Assembly: GCA_029880265.1 (NCBI GenBank)
Contig: JAOUOT010000001.1
Span: 145,485 to 209,484 of the forward strand
DNA from: Spirochaetia bacterium
GTDB lineage: Bacteria > Spirochaetota > Leptospiria > Turneriellales > JAOUOS01
Reading direction: 5' to 3'
DNA: 64,000 nt
Shown: positions 36,769 to 45,316 of the stretch, in pieces
How the letters are laid out: each line of letters begins with the position of its first letter
How positions within the stretch are numbered: the first letter of the stretch is position 1
Notes under the pieces: model-generated
Told to the model about the DNA's origin: nothing
Database searches by the model: none
The model's input: the letters and a program-made list of their open reading frames with translations, nothing else
Position numbers and translations under genes: made by a program

Positions 36769-37971
36769 GTGACCAAAGGCATAGACAGAACCATACTAAT
36801 AGTTCTTGATTCATTGGGCGTAGGCCCGATGCCTGACGCTTTATATGCAGAAAGAACATGCAATACTATATCGCATGTGCATGACAGCCGAACAGAGGGC
36901 CTTAAAGTTCCCAATTTAGAAAAGTTAGGTATTGGCAACCTGACATACATGAAAACTGTTGAACGAATTAAAGATACTTCGGGTTTCTACGGTAAAATAG
37001 CCTTTCGCTCAACGGGTACCGATTCAATATCCGGCCATTTTGAAATGACCGGTGTTTCTTTATTTGATGCATTTCAGTCGCATTTTGAGCGCCTTCCCGA
37101 TGAATTTATAGATAATATCATTAAAAATACAGAAACAGAATATCTTATAAAAAACGGCATGGGTCTTACAAAGGCCATATCTGAATTTGCAGACGAACAT
37201 AAAAAAACAAAATTTCCTATTTTATTGCCTTCTGAAGATTCGTCGCTTTATTTTATAGCCAATGAAGAAAAGATTGAAATTGAAACGCAGTATGAAATGT
37301 GTAAAAAGTTAATTTCTATTGCCGCCGATTACCGTTTTGCGTCTGTAACTTGCGTTCCCTTTACGGGCAGTCCTGAAAATTTTGAAATTACCAAAAATAA
37401 ACGAGTTTTTCCCGCGGTACCTTCGCGCGGTACGCTTTTGCATGACTTATTAGAAAAAGAAATTCCCGTGTATTGCGTAGGCAAAATTACCGAGATCTTT
37501 TCAAACAACGGAATAACCGATTCTAAAAAAGCCGATGACACGACCGAAGCCATTGAAAATATAATTGAATTTATTGTAAAAGGCGTGCGAAACGAGGCGG
37601 GTTTCTCTTTTATATTCGCGAACCTTGCCGATTTTGATAAACATGGTCATGATAGAGATCCTGAAAATTACGCTTTAGCAATTGAAAAATTTGATTTGCT
37701 TTTGCCTAAAATAATGAGAGCCATGGGCGAAAGAGACATGCTAATGATAACGTCTGATCACGGCAACGACCCTACATTTTCGGGCAACGGGCATACGAGA
37801 GAATATGTTCCGCTTCTGGTTTACTCGCCGTTTCTAAGGCCAAAGGGCCACGGCAGTTTAGGCGTTAGAAAAACTGCTTCTGATATAGCCCAGACAATTG
37901 CCGATATTTACGATTTAAAGAAAAGCTATTCTGCCGAAAGTTTCTGGGACGAACTGGTTGTGCTCGTATGA
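36769..37971 (+). CDS. deoB: Phosphopentomutase
   Basis: 400-residue member of the alkaline-phosphatase superfamily, interconverting (deoxy)ribose 1- and 5-phosphates in nucleoside salvage. Seen: TILIVLDSLGVGPMPDA with the metal Asp, the TGTDSISGHFEMTG loop holding the phospho-acceptor, FANLADFDKHGHDRD, and the C-terminal metal site TSDHGNDPTF with GNGHTREYVPLLVYSP. It starts with GTG, four bases after lexA, and overlaps larE by 4 bp (ATGA). The unusual company (lexA, larE) suggests operon economy rather than shared pathway. Confidence 0.95.
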   Translation: MTKGIDRTILIVLDSLGVGPMPDALYAERTCNTISHVHDSRTEGLKVPNLEKLGIGNLTYMKTVERIKDTSGFYGKIAFRSTGTDSISGHFEMTGVSLFDAFQSHFERLPDEFIDNIIKNTETEYLIKNGMGLTKAISEFADEHKKTKFPILLPSEDSSLYFIANEEKIEIETQYEMCKKLISIAADYRFASVTCVPFTGSPENFEITKNKRVFPAVPSRGTLLHDLLEKEIPVYCVGKITEIFSNNGITDSKKADDTTEAIENIIEFIVKGVRNEAGFSFIFANLADFDKHGHDRDPENYALAIEKFDLLLPKIMRAMGERDMLMITSDHGNDPTFSGNGHTREYVPLLVYSPFLRPKGHGSLGVRKTASDIAQTIADIYDLKKSYSAESFWDELVVLV

Positions 37972-38798
37972 TTGCCGAAGAAAATCTCTCTGCCAATCTT
38001 CTAAAAAAATGGAAAAAACTGAAAAACCGGTTAAAAGAACATTCTTCTTTGGTTGTCGCCTATTCTGGCGGGGTCGACTCTTCTTTTCTGCTGAAAACGG
38101 CCGTACTCTTAAACCCTGAAACCTCAATAGGGGTTATTGCCCAATCGCCCTCTTTATCAAAAAAAGAGTTTGATTTCGCGATTGATTTAGCGAAAAAACA
38201 CGCTTTGCCCATAGAAATAATAACAACTACCGAACTTGAAGATAAAAATTATACAAATAACGATTTAAACCGCTGTTTTTATTGTAAAAGCGACTTGTTT
38301 TCTCATTTGCTTAAATTTGCCGCTAAAAATCAATATGAATATATCGCAGACGGCACAAATTTTGACGATATAAAGGGTCACAGACCGGGCCATAAGGCGG
38401 CTCAAGAAAAAAATATTTTATCGCCGCTTCTTGAATGTGAATTAACAAAAACTGAAATCAGAGAATTAAGCAAAATGCTGAATCTTGAAACGCATGACAA
38501 GCCGGCGATGGCGTGTCTTGCCTCAAGGGTAACAAGCGGTACTGAAATAACCGAAAGTATTTTAAAAATAATTGAAAGCGCCGAAGATGTTCTTTACAAA
38601 CTTGGCTTTCGGCGCTTTCGGGTGCGATATCACGAAAACGGATCGCTCGCGCGAATCGAGTTTAACATGAACGAGATTGAAAAAGCCCTTTCGCCGCAAA
38701 TGCGCCAAAATATTCATGATAAATTAGTTAACACAGGGTTTCAATATGTTACAATTGATATTCTGGGATATCAGACACAGCCGAAAAAATATTCTTAA
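37968..38798 (+). CDS. larE: ATP-dependent sacrificial sulfur transferase LarE
   Basis: 276-residue PP-loop enzyme. The ATP-binding motif AYSGGVDSSFLLKTAV is near residue 27; CFYCKSDLF and the catalytic-type cysteine of MACLASRVTSG are present. LarE gives its cysteine sulfur to make the nickel-pincer cofactor of lactate racemase. Partners larB, larC and larA are not in the window, so the substrate may differ in this organism. It overlaps deoB by 4 bp and converges with the SET gene. Confidence 0.92.
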   Translation: MIAEENLSANLLKKWKKLKNRLKEHSSLVVAYSGGVDSSFLLKTAVLLNPETSIGVIAQSPSLSKKEFDFAIDLAKKHALPIEIITTTELEDKNYTNNDLNRCFYCKSDLFSHLLKFAAKNQYEYIADGTNFDDIKGHRPGHKAAQEKNILSPLLECELTKTEIRELSKMLNLETHDKPAMACLASRVTSGTEITESILKIIESAEDVLYKLGFRRFRVRYHENGSLARIEFNMNEIEKALSPQMRQNIHDKLVNTGFQYVTIDILGYQTQPKKYS

Positions 38799-38872
38799 AA
38801 CTCAGGCGGTTGTCAGGCAAATAACTTAATTTCTACACAATAATTTCGTGTATGCAGTCGCTGAAAATACTT

Positions 38873-39358
38873 TTACTTTACTAGTACGGCTGTTTTTAAG
38901 CGTTTCTTGTCAAGTTCGAGCAAGTACGGAGCTGCAAAACCCTTGTACTCGTTTTTTTTCTCATTTGATAAGTCTTTCCAGCCCGTGATTTTATTGCGGC
39001 AATTATCAGAGCCGCACATGCACTTTTTGGGAAAGAATTTAATTTCATAATTTCGCATAGAGTAATCAAATGTAATTTCTTCGTCAATCTCAATTGTTCT
39101 TCGAGCGACAATGTCATGCGCCTCTGTATCATTTACTTTTATACCGCAATTAGGGTTACACGAATGATTAATTTTACTAATAAGCCCCGCGTGTAGTATA
39201 TATTTGTTTTCTGCAATTTGAGACGCGTGAGAATGATTTTCTTTCAATTCTCTGCCTATTACGCCAATCATTACCCTATCTCCCTTTGTAAATGTTTTTG
39301 TCGCGAAAATACCGCTGCCTTTTTCGTACGTATCTCGTAAATCGTATCCTATTCTCAT
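38873..39358 (-). CDS. SET-domain protein (putative protein lysine methyltransferase)
   Basis: 161 residues with a full SET fold: GSGIFATKTFTKGD start, the AdoMet-binding/pseudoknot motif INHSCNPNCGIKV, ITFDYS with catalytic Tyr, and a post-SET-like Cys cluster CMCGSDNCRNKI for zinc. Such proteins occur sporadically in bacteria and are usually thought to be transferred from eukaryotes or archaea; bacterial substrates are mostly unknown. A clear AAAGGA ribosome site precedes the ATG. No target gene is suggested by the neighbours. Confidence 0.9.
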   Translation of the reverse strand: MRIGYDLRDTYEKGSGIFATKTFTKGDRVMIGVIGRELKENHSHASQIAENKYILHAGLISKINHSCNPNCGIKVNDTEAHDIVARRTIEIDEEITFDYSMRNYEIKFFPKKCMCGSDNCRNKITGWKDLSNEKKNEYKGFAAPYLLELDKKRLKTAVLVK

Positions 39359-39520
39359 TATATATCCTTTAAAAACTGATTATTTTATAAAATTCTCTTA
39401 TCAGGTAAGTTTGTTGATAAAGCTATCAAAAAAGAAGTCTATTAAAACAAGATTAATGTAATCAATTTTACCCGTTTTGGCGATTATAAATTAGAACAAA
39501 TGAAATAGAGACTCTTAAAT

Positions 39521-39534
39521 TTGACATAAGTCAG
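39521..39534 (+). promoter_or_regulatory. FNR/CRP-family-like palindrome upstream of the DUF1858 gene
   Basis: TTGACATAAGTCAG: half-sites TTGAC and GTCAG around four bases (9 of 10 symmetric positions), resembling boxes of FNR/DNR/HcpR-type regulators of anaerobic and nitrosative responses. It lies about 80 bp before the predicted start of the DUF1858 transcript. The rest of 39359-39681 shows only the promoter listed next. Confidence 0.4.
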
Positions 39535-39573
39535 ATAGATGTAAATATTTTTCACCTTTAATCAATTATATAA

Positions 39574-39602
39574 TTGACAATGCCGGCAAATCGTTATATT
39601 CT
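39574..39602 (+). promoter_or_regulatory. Sigma-70-type promoter for the DUF1858 gene
   Basis: TTGACA at 39574-39579, a 17-nt spacer, then TATTCT at 39597-39602 (an alternative TATAAT at 39602-39607 would be over-spaced at 22). It lies 80 bp upstream of the ATG. Confidence 0.55.
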
Positions 39603-39681
39603 ATAATGAAGATATGAAATTGCTAAAGAATATTTTAGCTTTTCTGGTAAAACCAGAAATATTATAATTTAAGGAGAGAAA

Positions 39682-39903
39682 ATGTCTGAACAAGAAACGC
39701 AAAAACAATTTTCAGCAGATATGACGGTTAATGACGCCTTAAACTTGCACCCTGAAGCCGCTATGGTTTTAGCGGGCTATCATCTTGGCGGATGTTCTCA
39801 CTGCGGCGTAAACGAAATTGAAACGCTTGAGCAGGTTTGCAACGGATACGGCATTCCCATTGACGCTTTATTGGCTTCTTTAAACAGCCTGCTTGAAAAT
39901 TAA
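39682..39903 (+). CDS. DUF1858-domain small protein
   Basis: 73 residues, a single DUF1858 domain (MTVNDALNLHPEAAMVL and GYHLGGCSHCGVNEIETLEQVC). The CSHC pair is the family hallmark. The domain also forms the N-terminus of ScdA/RIC-type iron-sulfur repair proteins and occurs beside hybrid-cluster proteins, hence a link to nitrosative stress is plausible but unproven. It has an excellent ribosome site (AAGGAG, 7 nt) and its own promoter with an FNR-like palindrome upstream. Single gene ended by a strong hairpin. Confidence 0.9.
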   Translation: MSEQETQKQFSADMTVNDALNLHPEAAMVLAGYHLGGCSHCGVNEIETLEQVCNGYGIPIDALLASLNSLLEN

Positions 39904-39920
39904 AAATCAATGTAAACGCT

Positions 39921-39962
39921 TATCAGGCATGCTATGGGCAAATGCGCCATGCATGCCTGATA
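39921..39962. terminator. Bidirectional hairpin between the DUF1858 gene and lpxA
   Basis: TATCAGGCATGC (39921-39932) pairs perfectly with 39951-39962, and inner ATGG/CCAT extends the stem. It lies between convergent genes. There is no good T-run on either side, so it may act as an mRNA end rather than a classical intrinsic terminator. Confidence 0.55.
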
Positions 39963-39973
39963 GAATATAGCTC

Positions 39974-40783
39974 TTATCTAAGAGCATGAGGCGCAATGCC
40001 TCTTTCTGAAGATTGAATAAAATTAATAAAATAATCAATTCGTTGATATTCTATAGAATTAGAATCTAATGATATTAAAAGATCATTTTTTAACATTTCT
40101 AAAGCGGTAGGTACAGAAATGCCTTTTCTATAAAGAATTTTATAGGCCTTTCTTATGGCGGTAGTTTCTGACTGCGAAAAACCCTTTCGCTGAAGACCAA
40201 TTCGGTTTATGCCTATTGCTGTGTTTGGGCTTCCGTCTGCCATTATATAGGGCGGAATATCTTTTACGACCTTTGTAGAGCCTCCGACAATAGAATATGC
40301 GCCTATACGGCAAAACTGATGAATGGCGGCTAAACCGCCAATGTATGCGTAATTTTCAACATGAACGTATCCGCCGAGCACGCAGCCCTGAACTAAAATT
40401 ACATTATTTTCGAGTTTTACGTCGTGACCAAGGTGCACGGTACCCATGATAAAGTTATTATTGCCTACTTCTGTGGCGTTGCCTTCTTTAGACGGCATAT
40501 GAACCGTGCTGAATTCTCTGAAGATATTACTATTGCCTATCTTTATAAAAGGTTTCGGATTTGTTACGGTTAAATCTTGCGGTTTTTCTCCTATAAAGCA
40601 TGAATGATAAAATTCATTGTTTTCGCCAATATCTACTTTGCCCTTGATTTCTACATAGTTGCCTATTTTACATCCCGCCCCGATTGTTACATCGGGCCCT
40701 ATAATTGAAAAGGCCCCGATTTCAACATCATCGGCCAATAGCGCTTTTTTATCGACTAGCGCAGTCGCGTGTATTTTTGCCAT
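39974..40783 (-). CDS. lpxA: UDP-N-acetylglucosamine acyltransferase (first step of lipid A synthesis)
   Basis: 269-residue left-handed parallel beta-helix trimer. It shows the hexapeptide repeat pattern (I/V-x-I-G), starting with IHATALVDKKALLADDVEIG. The family-specific part is NIFREFSTVHMPSKEGNATEVG, GTVHLGHDVKLENNVIL (catalytic His) and the C-terminal LQRKGFSQSETTAIRKAYKILYR. It shows that the organism makes lipid A. The ATG overlaps the stop of the Fe-S oxidoreductase gene (TAATG). The usual lpxD-fabZ-lpxA-lpxB cluster is not here. Confidence 0.94.
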   Translation of the reverse strand: MAKIHATALVDKKALLADDVEIGAFSIIGPDVTIGAGCKIGNYVEIKGKVDIGENNEFYHSCFIGEKPQDLTVTNPKPFIKIGNSNIFREFSTVHMPSKEGNATEVGNNNFIMGTVHLGHDVKLENNVILVQGCVLGGYVHVENYAYIGGLAAIHQFCRIGAYSIVGGSTKVVKDIPPYIMADGSPNTAIGINRIGLQRKGFSQSETTAIRKAYKILYRKGISVPTALEMLKNDLLISLDSNSIEYQRIDYFINFIQSSERGIAPHALR

Positions 40784-42813
40784 TATTTGACCGCCATCTC
40801 AAGAATTTCGGCAATGTCAAGCGTTTTGACGTTTTCTTCTTTTTGGGCCTCTTTGACGCCGTCAGAAATCATGGTTAAACAAAAAGGGCAGGCTGAAGCT
40901 ATTGTTTTTGAATTTGTCTTTAAAAGCTGCGCGGTTCTTTTCGTATTGATTCTTTCGTTGCCTTTTTCTTCTTCTTTCCACATTTGGGCGCCGCCCGCGC
41001 CGCAGCATAAAGAAGTCGTTTTGCATGAAGAAGGCTCAACGACAGTCAAGCCGGTTGCCTTATTGATTAAATCTCGCGGCTTATCAAAATTGCCCTGGTA
41101 CCTGCCTAAATAGCAAGAATCATGATATGTAATTTGTTCAAGCTCTTTTGTTTTTTCGGTATCAATAGTAAGTTTTCCTTTTTCAACCAAATTTAACAAG
41201 TAACGGCTATGATGCAAAACCTTGTATTTTCCGCCAAGCTGAGGATACTCATTTTTTATCGTGTTAAAACAATGAGGGCAAAATGTGATGATTTCTTTTA
41301 CATTGTACTTATTAAAAGTTTCAATATTGCCCTGCGCCATCATCTGATAAAGATACTCGTTACCCGCTCGTCTCGCTGAATCTCCGGTGCACTGTTCTTC
41401 GTTGCCTAAAATGGCAAAATTTATGCCTGCTTTTTTTAATAAATTAACGACAGAACGCGCTATTTTTTTCGACCTGTCGTCAAAAGCTCCGGCGCAGCCT
41501 ACCCAGAACAAAACATCTGCCGATTCTCCCTTTTCTTTTAACGAGGCCATCGTGGGAACATCCAGGCCATCCGCCCATTCTTCGCGCTTATGAGAACCAA
41601 GACCCCATGGGTTTGACTGATTTTCAATATTTTCAAGAGCGCTTTGAAGCTCAGTGGGCATACTTCCTTCATTTAAAACAACCGAACGTCTCATTTCAAG
41701 CACGGCCTCCATCTGGTTGTTTCCCACAGGGCATGCCTCAACACAGGCATAGCATGTCGTACAGGCCCATATCTCTTCTCTTGAAGTTAGATTATCGATA
41801 ATTTTAAGCTCGGCATTCGCGGTGAGATCTTCAGCCGATTTACCCGCTTCTTTTTCTTTTAAATAAAGCGGCATTTTATCAATTAAACCGTGCTTTAAGC
41901 TTATCATGATATTTTTAGGGTTTAATTTTTTACCCGTAAGATTCGCCGGACACTCAAGCGTGCACCTTCCGCATTCTATACAAGATAAGGCTTCCAGATT
42001 TTTCTTCCATGAGAAGTCTTGAACGCATGAGGCCCCCCAGACTGGCGCGTTTTCGGTATCTAAAAATTTAATTTCGCCTTTAGGGTTTCTCTTGGCGTAC
42101 CATAAGTTTATAACCGACCAGAATAAATGAGCGTGCTTTAGTTTTCTGATAACAAAAACAAACGGCAGAACAAATATGGCATGACCCCACCATCCGATTA
42201 AATATATGATTCGGGCGTGGTCTTCCCACCCCATAGAACGGTAAAAACCGGCTATAATATTTCTAATGGGGCTCATTGACTCGCTGTTTTGAAGAATGAC
42301 TTTTGCCGGCTCGCCGACTAAGGTCATGATCATTAAGAAAGAAAGAAGAACAATGATAAGAAGGCTTTGCCCCGAGGGTCTGTCTAGTTCATAGGCTTTT
42401 TGAACATAGCGTCTAAAGGCAAAGTATAATATACCTATAAAAACCAGAACAGAAAAGGTATCAAGCGATAAATCATATACGCTCTCAATGGTATGCCCGA
42501 AATATGAGGGAATATAAAAATCGGGATTAGCCGAAAACGCCCCGATAAACTGGCTTAACGTATGAAGACCAAATGTTAAAAAGCCGTACATGATTAAAAC
42601 ATGAAAAATTCCCCGAAGCGGTTTTTTGTATAATTTTTTTTGCAGTATAACATATACCAGCATGTCTTTAAGGCTTTCTTTTGTGTTAACCTTAATTTCT
42701 TCGGGCTGTCCCGCTTTTACATACTTCCAGTTGTTAAAAATGGTACGCGCGGCAAAACCAAACGAAAGGGCGAAAAGTATCGCATAGCCGATGATTGTAA
42801 ATATTTCTGTCAT
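40783..42813 (-). CDS. Membrane-bound Fe-S oxidoreductase (HdrD/DsrK-like, CCG domains)
   Basis: 676 residues. The N-terminal 240 have about five membrane helices, nitrate-reductase-gamma/DsrM-like (heme b likely). Two 4Fe-4S motifs follow, CIECGRCTLECP and CTTCYACVEACP, then two CCG domains with CPHC, CCGAGG and CPFC cysteines. This layout is known in enzymes that pass electrons between a soluble carrier (for example EtfAB) and membrane quinone. No etf genes are adjacent. An AAAGGA ribosome site lies upstream, immediately after a MITE-like element. It is coupled to lpxA, an odd pairing. Confidence 0.92.
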   Translation of the reverse strand: MTEIFTIIGYAILFALSFGFAARTIFNNWKYVKAGQPEEIKVNTKESLKDMLVYVILQKKLYKKPLRGIFHVLIMYGFLTFGLHTLSQFIGAFSANPDFYIPSYFGHTIESVYDLSLDTFSVLVFIGILYFAFRRYVQKAYELDRPSGQSLLIIVLLSFLMIMTLVGEPAKVILQNSESMSPIRNIIAGFYRSMGWEDHARIIYLIGWWGHAIFVLPFVFVIRKLKHAHLFWSVINLWYAKRNPKGEIKFLDTENAPVWGASCVQDFSWKKNLEALSCIECGRCTLECPANLTGKKLNPKNIMISLKHGLIDKMPLYLKEKEAGKSAEDLTANAELKIIDNLTSREEIWACTTCYACVEACPVGNNQMEAVLEMRRSVVLNEGSMPTELQSALENIENQSNPWGLGSHKREEWADGLDVPTMASLKEKGESADVLFWVGCAGAFDDRSKKIARSVVNLLKKAGINFAILGNEEQCTGDSARRAGNEYLYQMMAQGNIETFNKYNVKEIITFCPHCFNTIKNEYPQLGGKYKVLHHSRYLLNLVEKGKLTIDTEKTKELEQITYHDSCYLGRYQGNFDKPRDLINKATGLTVVEPSSCKTTSLCCGAGGAQMWKEEEKGNERINTKRTAQLLKTNSKTIASACPFCLTMISDGVKEAQKEENVKTLDIAEILEMAVK

Positions 42814-42831
42814 AATAATTCCTTTTTTATG

Positions 42832-42949
42832 GCAGGGGGTTGTGCAAAAAGACCATTATTCTTCTCGACTTCGCTCGAAGAACATTGATTTATCGCACCC
42901 TGAGCGGAGTCGAAGGGCGCGATTTGGATGTTTCTGCACAACCCCCTGC
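42832..42949. mobile_element. 118-bp MITE-like element with 15-bp terminal inverted repeats
   Basis: GCAGGGGGTTGTGCA (42832-42846) is the perfect reverse complement of 42935-42949, and the match continues with one mismatch for a few bases inwards. Inside are two smaller hairpins: TTCTCGA...TCGAAGAA (about 42850-42872) and a CG-rich one with GAGCGGAGTCGAAGGG (about 42893-42922), similar to short palindromes scattered in many bacterial genomes. It has no coding capacity and no clear target duplication. Its base composition stands out from the AT-rich surroundings. It lies between the hydroxylase and Fe-S genes, just upstream of the latter's ribosome site. Confidence 0.65.
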
Positions 42950-42998
42950 TTTTAATCTTTTATAGACATTTCTTTAAGATTTCATAACCGGTCAAGAT

Positions 42999-43616
42999 TT
43001 AAGAGAAAATATATTTATACCGTTTTAAGGCCGCCTCATAGCCTTCTTCGTTAAAAGGCTTCGGATGTTTTTGATATGTTCCGAATATTCTGTCAAACCA
43101 GAAAAAACTGATGCCGAAATTTTTGTTCATTTGTCCTTTATTGTTGAGTTCCATATGATGAAGATCGTGAAGTCTTCGGGCCTTTAGAAAAGTAGATTTC
43201 ACGATCTTATTTTTTGTCATCCAAAAATCTTTTACATGCATTCCGTCGTGTATATAATTAAAATTGACTAAAATCCATGAAATGGTAACGACAATAAAAA
43301 CAGAATTAAAATAAATATCAAAACCTATGAGATAAATTAAAAAAAACGTACCTATAACGCATGCGCCCGCCGGTATGAGCCACTCAAGACCCACCTTGCC
43401 TATAGAGGCCCTGTTAATTACCGCTGAAAGATATTTATCGGTTCTTTTTGGCATTTTAGGCCCGTAAAGTTTAAGATGATGAATCATGTGAGAAAGACTG
43501 AAGTATTTTATTTTGTCAATATGCATAAAACGGTGCAGCCAGTAACCAATAAACTCGGTGTACACAATAGCGGCTGGTATCGCTGAAATATAAATAAGCA
43601 ACTCTTCAAATTTCAT
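42999..43616 (-). CDS. Fatty-acid hydroxylase/sterol desaturase superfamily protein
   Basis: 205 residues from the ATG at 43616 (the frame runs 13 codons further without a better site). It is an integral membrane di-iron protein with His clusters HRFMH, HMIHH, HDGMH and HDLHH, the pattern of the superfamily (PF04116-like, also seen in carotenoid hydroxylases). Three or four hydrophobic segments are seen. It would use O2 to hydroxylate or desaturate a lipid or carotenoid; the substrate is not evident from the neighbours. Confidence 0.85.
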   Translation of the reverse strand: MKFEELLIYISAIPAAIVYTEFIGYWLHRFMHIDKIKYFSLSHMIHHLKLYGPKMPKRTDKYLSAVINRASIGKVGLEWLIPAGACVIGTFFLIYLIGFDIYFNSVFIVVTISWILVNFNYIHDGMHVKDFWMTKNKIVKSTFLKARRLHDLHHMELNNKGQMNKNFGISFFWFDRIFGTYQKHPKPFNEEGYEAALKRYKYIFS

Positions 43617-43736
43617 TCTAATCTTAAAAAATATAATAAAACAAATATCGTCCATATATTTTATTATTGGTCTGATAAAAAATATTCTTGTAATTTTAAC
43701 TCAAATTGGCATTATGTCGTATCTTAGGAAGATAAT

Positions 43737-44108
43737 ATGAAAATCTTTGTAAAAAATCTCTCTGAAAAAGTTAAGGCCGATGACCTTAGAAAAGAGGCCG
43801 AAAAATTCGGCAAAGTAGATTCTGTCGCTTTAGTCAAAGATCCCAAAACCGACAAGCCAATGGGCATCGCTTATATCGAAACCCCTTCGAGAGAAGAAGG
43901 CTTAGCCGTTATCAATGGCCTTAAGGGCTTAGAACTTAAAGAAAAGAAAATTTCTGTAAAAGAAGCCGCTCAAGAAAAGACGCAGGAAAGCGTAAAACCA
44001 AAGGCGTCGCAGGCATGGCAAAGCTCAAAATTTACCGGCGGCTCCCGAAAAGGATTTTCTGGCGGCAAAAGCAACATTCGAATTGGCGGCGCCAACCGCG
44101 GCCGATAA
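43737..44108 (+). CDS. RNA-recognition-motif (RRM) protein
   Basis: 123 residues. A single RRM (about 1-78) has RNP2-like MKIFVKNLS and RNP1-like MGIAYIETPS. A basic Gly/Ser/Arg/Lys tail follows (GGSRKGFSGGKS, GGANRGR), as in cyanobacterial and other bacterial RRM proteins that bind RNA, often in cold or stress. The RNP1 aromatic is mostly replaced (only one Tyr), so affinity may differ. It has a ribosome site (AGGA) 8 nt upstream and lies 48 bp before the nir genes on the same strand. Confidence 0.88.
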   Translation: MKIFVKNLSEKVKADDLRKEAEKFGKVDSVALVKDPKTDKPMGIAYIETPSREEGLAVINGLKGLELKEKKISVKEAAQEKTQESVKPKASQAWQSSKFTGGSRKGFSGGKSNIRIGGANRGR

Positions 44109-44156
44109 ATATATAGATTTACGACCTGACTTCTCTTTCATTAAAAACCTATATAG

Positions 44157-45290
44157 GTGCTTCCTGTTACGCAAATATTAAAATATGCGATAAGCCTCGG
44201 TAAAGACGGCGGGTTTTTGAAGAAAGATATCCCCCGCTATGTCGACAATATGCCGCCGGTCATTGTCTGGAACCTGACCAATCACTGCAATATGACATGC
44301 CCGCATTGCTATGCCTCTGCGAAAATTAGAAAACCTGAAGACGATTTAAGCTTAGATCAGTTGATATCAATTTTAGATAAGTTAAGCGAATTTGGCGTAA
44401 AAATTATTATACTATCGGGCGGCGAGCCGCTTTTAAGAAACGATATTTTTGAAATTATTCAAGAGTGTAACAAAAGAAATATTAAAACGCATCTTTCAAC
44501 CAACGGCTCTCTTATTGACGCCGATACCGCAAAAAAGTTAAAAGAAAGCGGCATTGAATATGTAGGCGTAAGCATAGACGGCGAACCAGAATTTAACGAT
44601 AATTACAGAGGCTTAGAATCTGCCTATGAAAAGGCTTTAACCGGCCTTAAAAACGCAAAAGAATTCGGAATGTCTACCGGGCTTCGAATGACCCTGACTA
44701 AAAAAAATTCTGACAGTCTCATAAAAATGATTGAGACAGCAAGGGAGCATGAAATACCGCGCTTTTATATTTCGCATCTTGTTTACGGCGGCAGAGGAAA
44801 GGCCTACGCGGTCAACGATCTTGAAAAACAAGAGTCAAAAAATATCATGAATCTGGTTATCGAGAAATCTCTTGAAATTATTGATAGCGAAGAAAACTTT
44901 AATATTATTACCGGCGGCAACGACGCCGACGGCGTTTATGTATATCAATACTGTAAAGAAAATTTCGCCGCGCAAGCTGACGATATATGGAGCCTTCTGA
45001 AAAAAAGAAACGGCAATTCTGCCGCCGAAAAAATATTAAACGTAGATTACAAAGGCAACGTTCATCCCGACCAGTTTTGGCAGAACGAAACCCTTGGTAA
45101 TCTTTTAAACAATGGTTTACGCGATATTCTGCAAAATAAATTAATCGCACAATTAAAAGAAAGAACCAAATATCTTAAGGGAAAGTGCAAAGCATGCGAT
45201 TACGTAGAGATTTGCAGGGGCTCGCACCGAGAAAGGGCGCTGGCGGCTTTTAACGATATTTGGGCCGAAGATCCGGCTTGTTATATTTGA
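44157..45290 (+). CDS. nirJ: Radical SAM heme d1 biosynthesis protein (NirJ-like)
   Basis: 377 residues, GTG start. It has the radical SAM cluster motif CNMTCPHC (C-x3-C-x2-C) after PPVIVWNLTNH, LSGGEPLLRNDI for AdoMet, and the C-terminal extra Fe-S cysteines in CKACDYVEIC with DPACYI at the end, as in NirJ. In heme d1 synthesis NirJ swaps two propionate side chains of didecarboxysiroheme for oxo groups. AhbC/AhbD of the alternative heme pathway are related, but the next gene is nirF, which favours NirJ. The ribosome site is weak. First of a three-gene set. Confidence 0.88.
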   Translation: MLPVTQILKYAISLGKDGGFLKKDIPRYVDNMPPVIVWNLTNHCNMTCPHCYASAKIRKPEDDLSLDQLISILDKLSEFGVKIIILSGGEPLLRNDIFEIIQECNKRNIKTHLSTNGSLIDADTAKKLKESGIEYVGVSIDGEPEFNDNYRGLESAYEKALTGLKNAKEFGMSTGLRMTLTKKNSDSLIKMIETAREHEIPRFYISHLVYGGRGKAYAVNDLEKQESKNIMNLVIEKSLEIIDSEENFNIITGGNDADGVYVYQYCKENFAAQADDIWSLLKKRNGNSAAEKILNVDYKGNVHPDQFWQNETLGNLLNNGLRDILQNKLIAQLKERTKYLKGKCKACDYVEICRGSHRERALAAFNDIWAEDPACYI

Positions 45291-45316
45291 AAATATTTAA
45301 ATCTAAAGGAGACAAT

